Origin: Clostridia bacterium
GTDB taxonomy: Bacteria > Bacillota > Clostridia > Christensenellales > Aristaeellaceae
Assembly (NCBI GenBank): GCA_017502305.1
Contig: JAFVVG010000047.1
Coordinates: forward strand, 1 to 64,000
Reading direction: 5' to 3'
DNA: 64,000 nucleotides
In this document: piece by piece, positions 62,280 to 64,000 of the stretch
How positions within the stretch are numbered: the first letter of the stretch is position 1
Layout of the letters: each line of letters opens with the position of its first letter
The notes under the pieces: generated by a model
The model's input: only the letters and a program-made list of their open reading frames with translations
Told to the model about the DNA's origin: nothing
Databases searched by the model: none
Position numbers and translations under genes: made by a program

Positions 62280-64000
62280 GTGAGGACAATCGCATATGAA
62301 TACAGGAATTGTCCCATCCCAGGCGGCGGATACGCTACCGGCTTCCTTTTTCATCCGCGCAGGAAAGGGCTGCTCTATCTGCGCACGGATATCGGCGGCA
62401 CATATCGCTTTGATTACGAAGCGCAGAAGTGGATCTTCCTGTGCCCCCATGTGAATCCCCTGAACCAGAACCAGGCCTACCCCATCTCCATGGCTTTGGA
62501 TCAGAACAGTCCGGAGAAATTGTACATCATCTGCGGAACATATCATCAGCCAGGCGGCGAGCTGGCGATTTCCGGTGATTACGGTCAAAGCTTCACCTGC
62601 AAGCCCACGCCCTTTTTCGCCCATGGCAACCTGAGCGGCAGGGGTACGGGGGAGCGGCTTATCCTGGATGAAAAGGATCCGAGCACCCTATGGTACGCCA
62701 GCCAGCGGGACGGCCTGTGGGTCACCCGTGACCTGGGCGACAGCTGGCAGCGGGTGGAGGGCATGCCGGAAACGCACCTGACCTTTATTGCCCAGGTGCA
62801 GGGAAAGCTTGTGGTGGGCGCCGCGGGTGTGGCCCTGAAGAAAAACGACATGCGCGGCCCGGCGCTCTACACCGGCGACGGTGAAACCTTCCGCCCCATG
62901 GAGCAGCCGGCGGGCAGGGAGCTGCCCGGCTGCAGGCTGCATGGCCTGGCGGCCCAGCGCTGGAGCGCGAACGAGAAGTATCTGTATGTGACCTTTGGCG
63001 GCAACGGCCCGCGCTCTTTTACGGATGACCTTGGTTACAGCTGCGATTCCGGCGACAGCATGGACGGGCATATTGTGCGCTATCCGCTGGTGCCGGGCGG
63101 CTTCGGGCCCATGGAGGATATTACCCCCGCTGGCGGCGAGCCCCTGGCCTGGGGATATTCCGGCGTCAGCGCCAGTTTGCGCACCCCGGGGCTGGTGATT
63201 GCCTCCACCATCTGCAAGGCCTCCGGTGACAGCGTTTTTCTTTCACGGGACGACGGTGCTACCTGGCAGGAGATCCTTTGCGATCTGCGTGTGGGAGACA
63301 TCCGCTTCCGCACCAGCTATATGCAGCCCGGGTTCAATGGCGGCCACTCGCCGGTGCATTGGGTTAGCGATATCAAGCTGAATCCCTTCGATGACGATGA
63401 AAGCTGGTTCAACACCGGCACCGGCGTGTTTCGTTCCTTTGACCTGACGAAACAGACCCGCTATTATACCGACTGGTCCGACGGCGTGGAGGAGACGGTG
63501 CACCTGAACGTGTACGCCATGCCCAGCGGCGATGTGAAGGTCATCGATATCGTCGGCGATCTGGGCGGCTTTGCCTTTAACGACCTGGACAAGCCCTGCA
63601 CAAACTCCTTTGATGATGAAAACGGCAATCGCTACATCACCTGCATCAATGCCGATTTTGCCGATCACAACTCTGATCGGATTGTGGTATCCGCCCGGGG
63701 CAACTGGACGGGAAAGACCAGGGGAGGTCTGATCCTCACGGAGGACAACGCAAGAACCTGGCGCCGCCTGCCCATGCCATGGGGCCTGACGGAGGAGATC
63801 GACGAGGCGTCCCGCAAGATCGAAGAGCCTAACACCAACCCCGGCTGGGTAGCCATGTCCCCCGATGGCAAGACCATTGCCTGGACGCTGGCTTCCAAGA
63901 TCGACCTGCCCGTTACCTGGGCGGTGCAGAGCCAGGATGGTGGAGAAACCTGGCATCGCGTTCTGGTCTATGATCGTGAAGGCAACGAGATCGCCTCCGG
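62280..64000 (+). CDS. GH74-type beta-propeller glycoside hydrolase (xyloglucanase-like), 5' part
   Basis: At least 573 codons, running off the right edge. The start is the GTG at 62280, 9 nt after GGGGAGG. The opening GGGYATGFLFHPRRKGLLYLRTDIGGTYRFD is the hallmark of GH74 and related oligoxyloglucan hydrolases, where the Asp of TDIGG is a catalytic acid/base candidate. BNR/sialidase-like repeats follow (DLGDSWQRVEGMP; DDGATWQEIL; EDNARTWRRLP; DGGETWHRV). No signal peptide is present, so it may act on imported oligosaccharides. The C-terminus is not in the window. Confidence 0.88.
   Translation, partial: MRTIAYEYRNCPIPGGGYATGFLFHPRRKGLLYLRTDIGGTYRFDYEAQKWIFLCPHVNPLNQNQAYPISMALDQNSPEKLYIICGTYHQPGGELAISGDYGQSFTCKPTPFFAHGNLSGRGTGERLILDEKDPSTLWYASQRDGLWVTRDLGDSWQRVEGMPETHLTFIAQVQGKLVVGAAGVALKKNDMRGPALYTGDGETFRPMEQPAGRELPGCRLHGLAAQRWSANEKYLYVTFGGNGPRSFTDDLGYSCDSGDSMDGHIVRYPLVPGGFGPMEDITPAGGEPLAWGYSGVSASLRTPGLVIASTICKASGDSVFLSRDDGATWQEILCDLRVGDIRFRTSYMQPGFNGGHSPVHWVSDIKLNPFDDDESWFNTGTGVFRSFDLTKQTRYYTDWSDGVEETVHLNVYAMPSGDVKVIDIVGDLGGFAFNDLDKPCTNSFDDENGNRYITCINADFADHNSDRIVVSARGNWTGKTRGGLILTEDNARTWRRLPMPWGLTEEIDEASRKIEEPNTNPGWVAMSPDGKTIAWTLASKIDLPVTWAVQSQDGGETWHRVLVYDREGNEIAS

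Overview
The window is about 64 kb of chromosome from a Gram-positive Clostridia-like bacterium (Bacillota). The evidence is gene content: RNase Y, TypA, a leuS T-box leader, a manganese riboswitch before mntP, a YlbJ-like sporulation membrane protein, BspA-type leucine-rich repeat proteins, CotH, and a four-subunit 2-oxoacid:ferredoxin oxidoreductase typical of anaerobes. The DNA is moderately GC-rich by eye, with two lower-GC patches: ktrB-ktrA at 8.3-10.3 kb and a small regulator at 23.3-23.9 kb. A GH43 enzyme, a GH74-type enzyme and several large secreted proteins suggest a plant-polymer-degrading gut or rumen organism. That lifestyle, and any finer placement (for example Christensenellales/Aristaeella-like), is inference.

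Layout. 1-640: end of an rRNA operon (23S 3' end, 5S, tRNA-Asn, terminator). 0.9-8.1 kb: a giant secreted leucine-rich-repeat protein and a secreted caspase-like protease. 8.3-10.6 kb: KtrB-KtrA potassium uptake, followed by a dispersed repeat. 10.7-16.8 kb: a secreted CotH protein, then a LacI-type-sensor/GGDEF protein, a GH43 gene broken by an in-frame TAG, and an acetyltransferase. 16.8-26.9 kb: housekeeping genes (HD hydrolase, CinA, flavodoxin-like reductase, TypA, RF3) and small accessory genes. 26.9-31.9 kb: a complete Liv-type branched-chain amino acid ABC transporter. 32-39.8 kb: a minus-strand operon (phosphodiester glycosidase, Lgt-like protein, acetyltransferase, thymidine kinase) facing DUF3737, a second secreted caspase-like protein and an AraC regulator. 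39.9-43.6 kb: two tandemly duplicated secreted proteins. 43.7-55.1 kb: serine hydrolase, TcdA, DNA polymerase I, YlbJ-like protein, small proteins, leucyl-tRNA synthetase with T-box, P-loop kinase, nucleoside hydrolase. 55.2-62.2 kb: RNase Y, a riboswitch-controlled mntP plus ArsB/NhaD-type transporter, and the vor/kor operon. 62.3 kb to the end: the start of a GH74-type gene that runs off the window.

Most unusual observations: (1) the GH43 gene carries an amber codon where its family has Gln, and none of about 49 other complete genes ends in TAG; (2) a dispersed element of about 180 nt occurs twice in opposite orientation, each time just downstream of a low-GC gene; (3) a perfect 60-bp tandem duplication covers the ribosome-binding site and start of a regulator; (4) two secreted caspase-like proteins each carry an EF-hand-like loop; (5) gene duplication carried a complete terminator-promoter-leader cassette; (6) several intergenic regions hold strings of hairpins, some with mutually exclusive pairings. 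No CRISPR array, prophage, transposase or dedicated defence locus was seen. All product names rest on motif recognition by eye; no database search was run.
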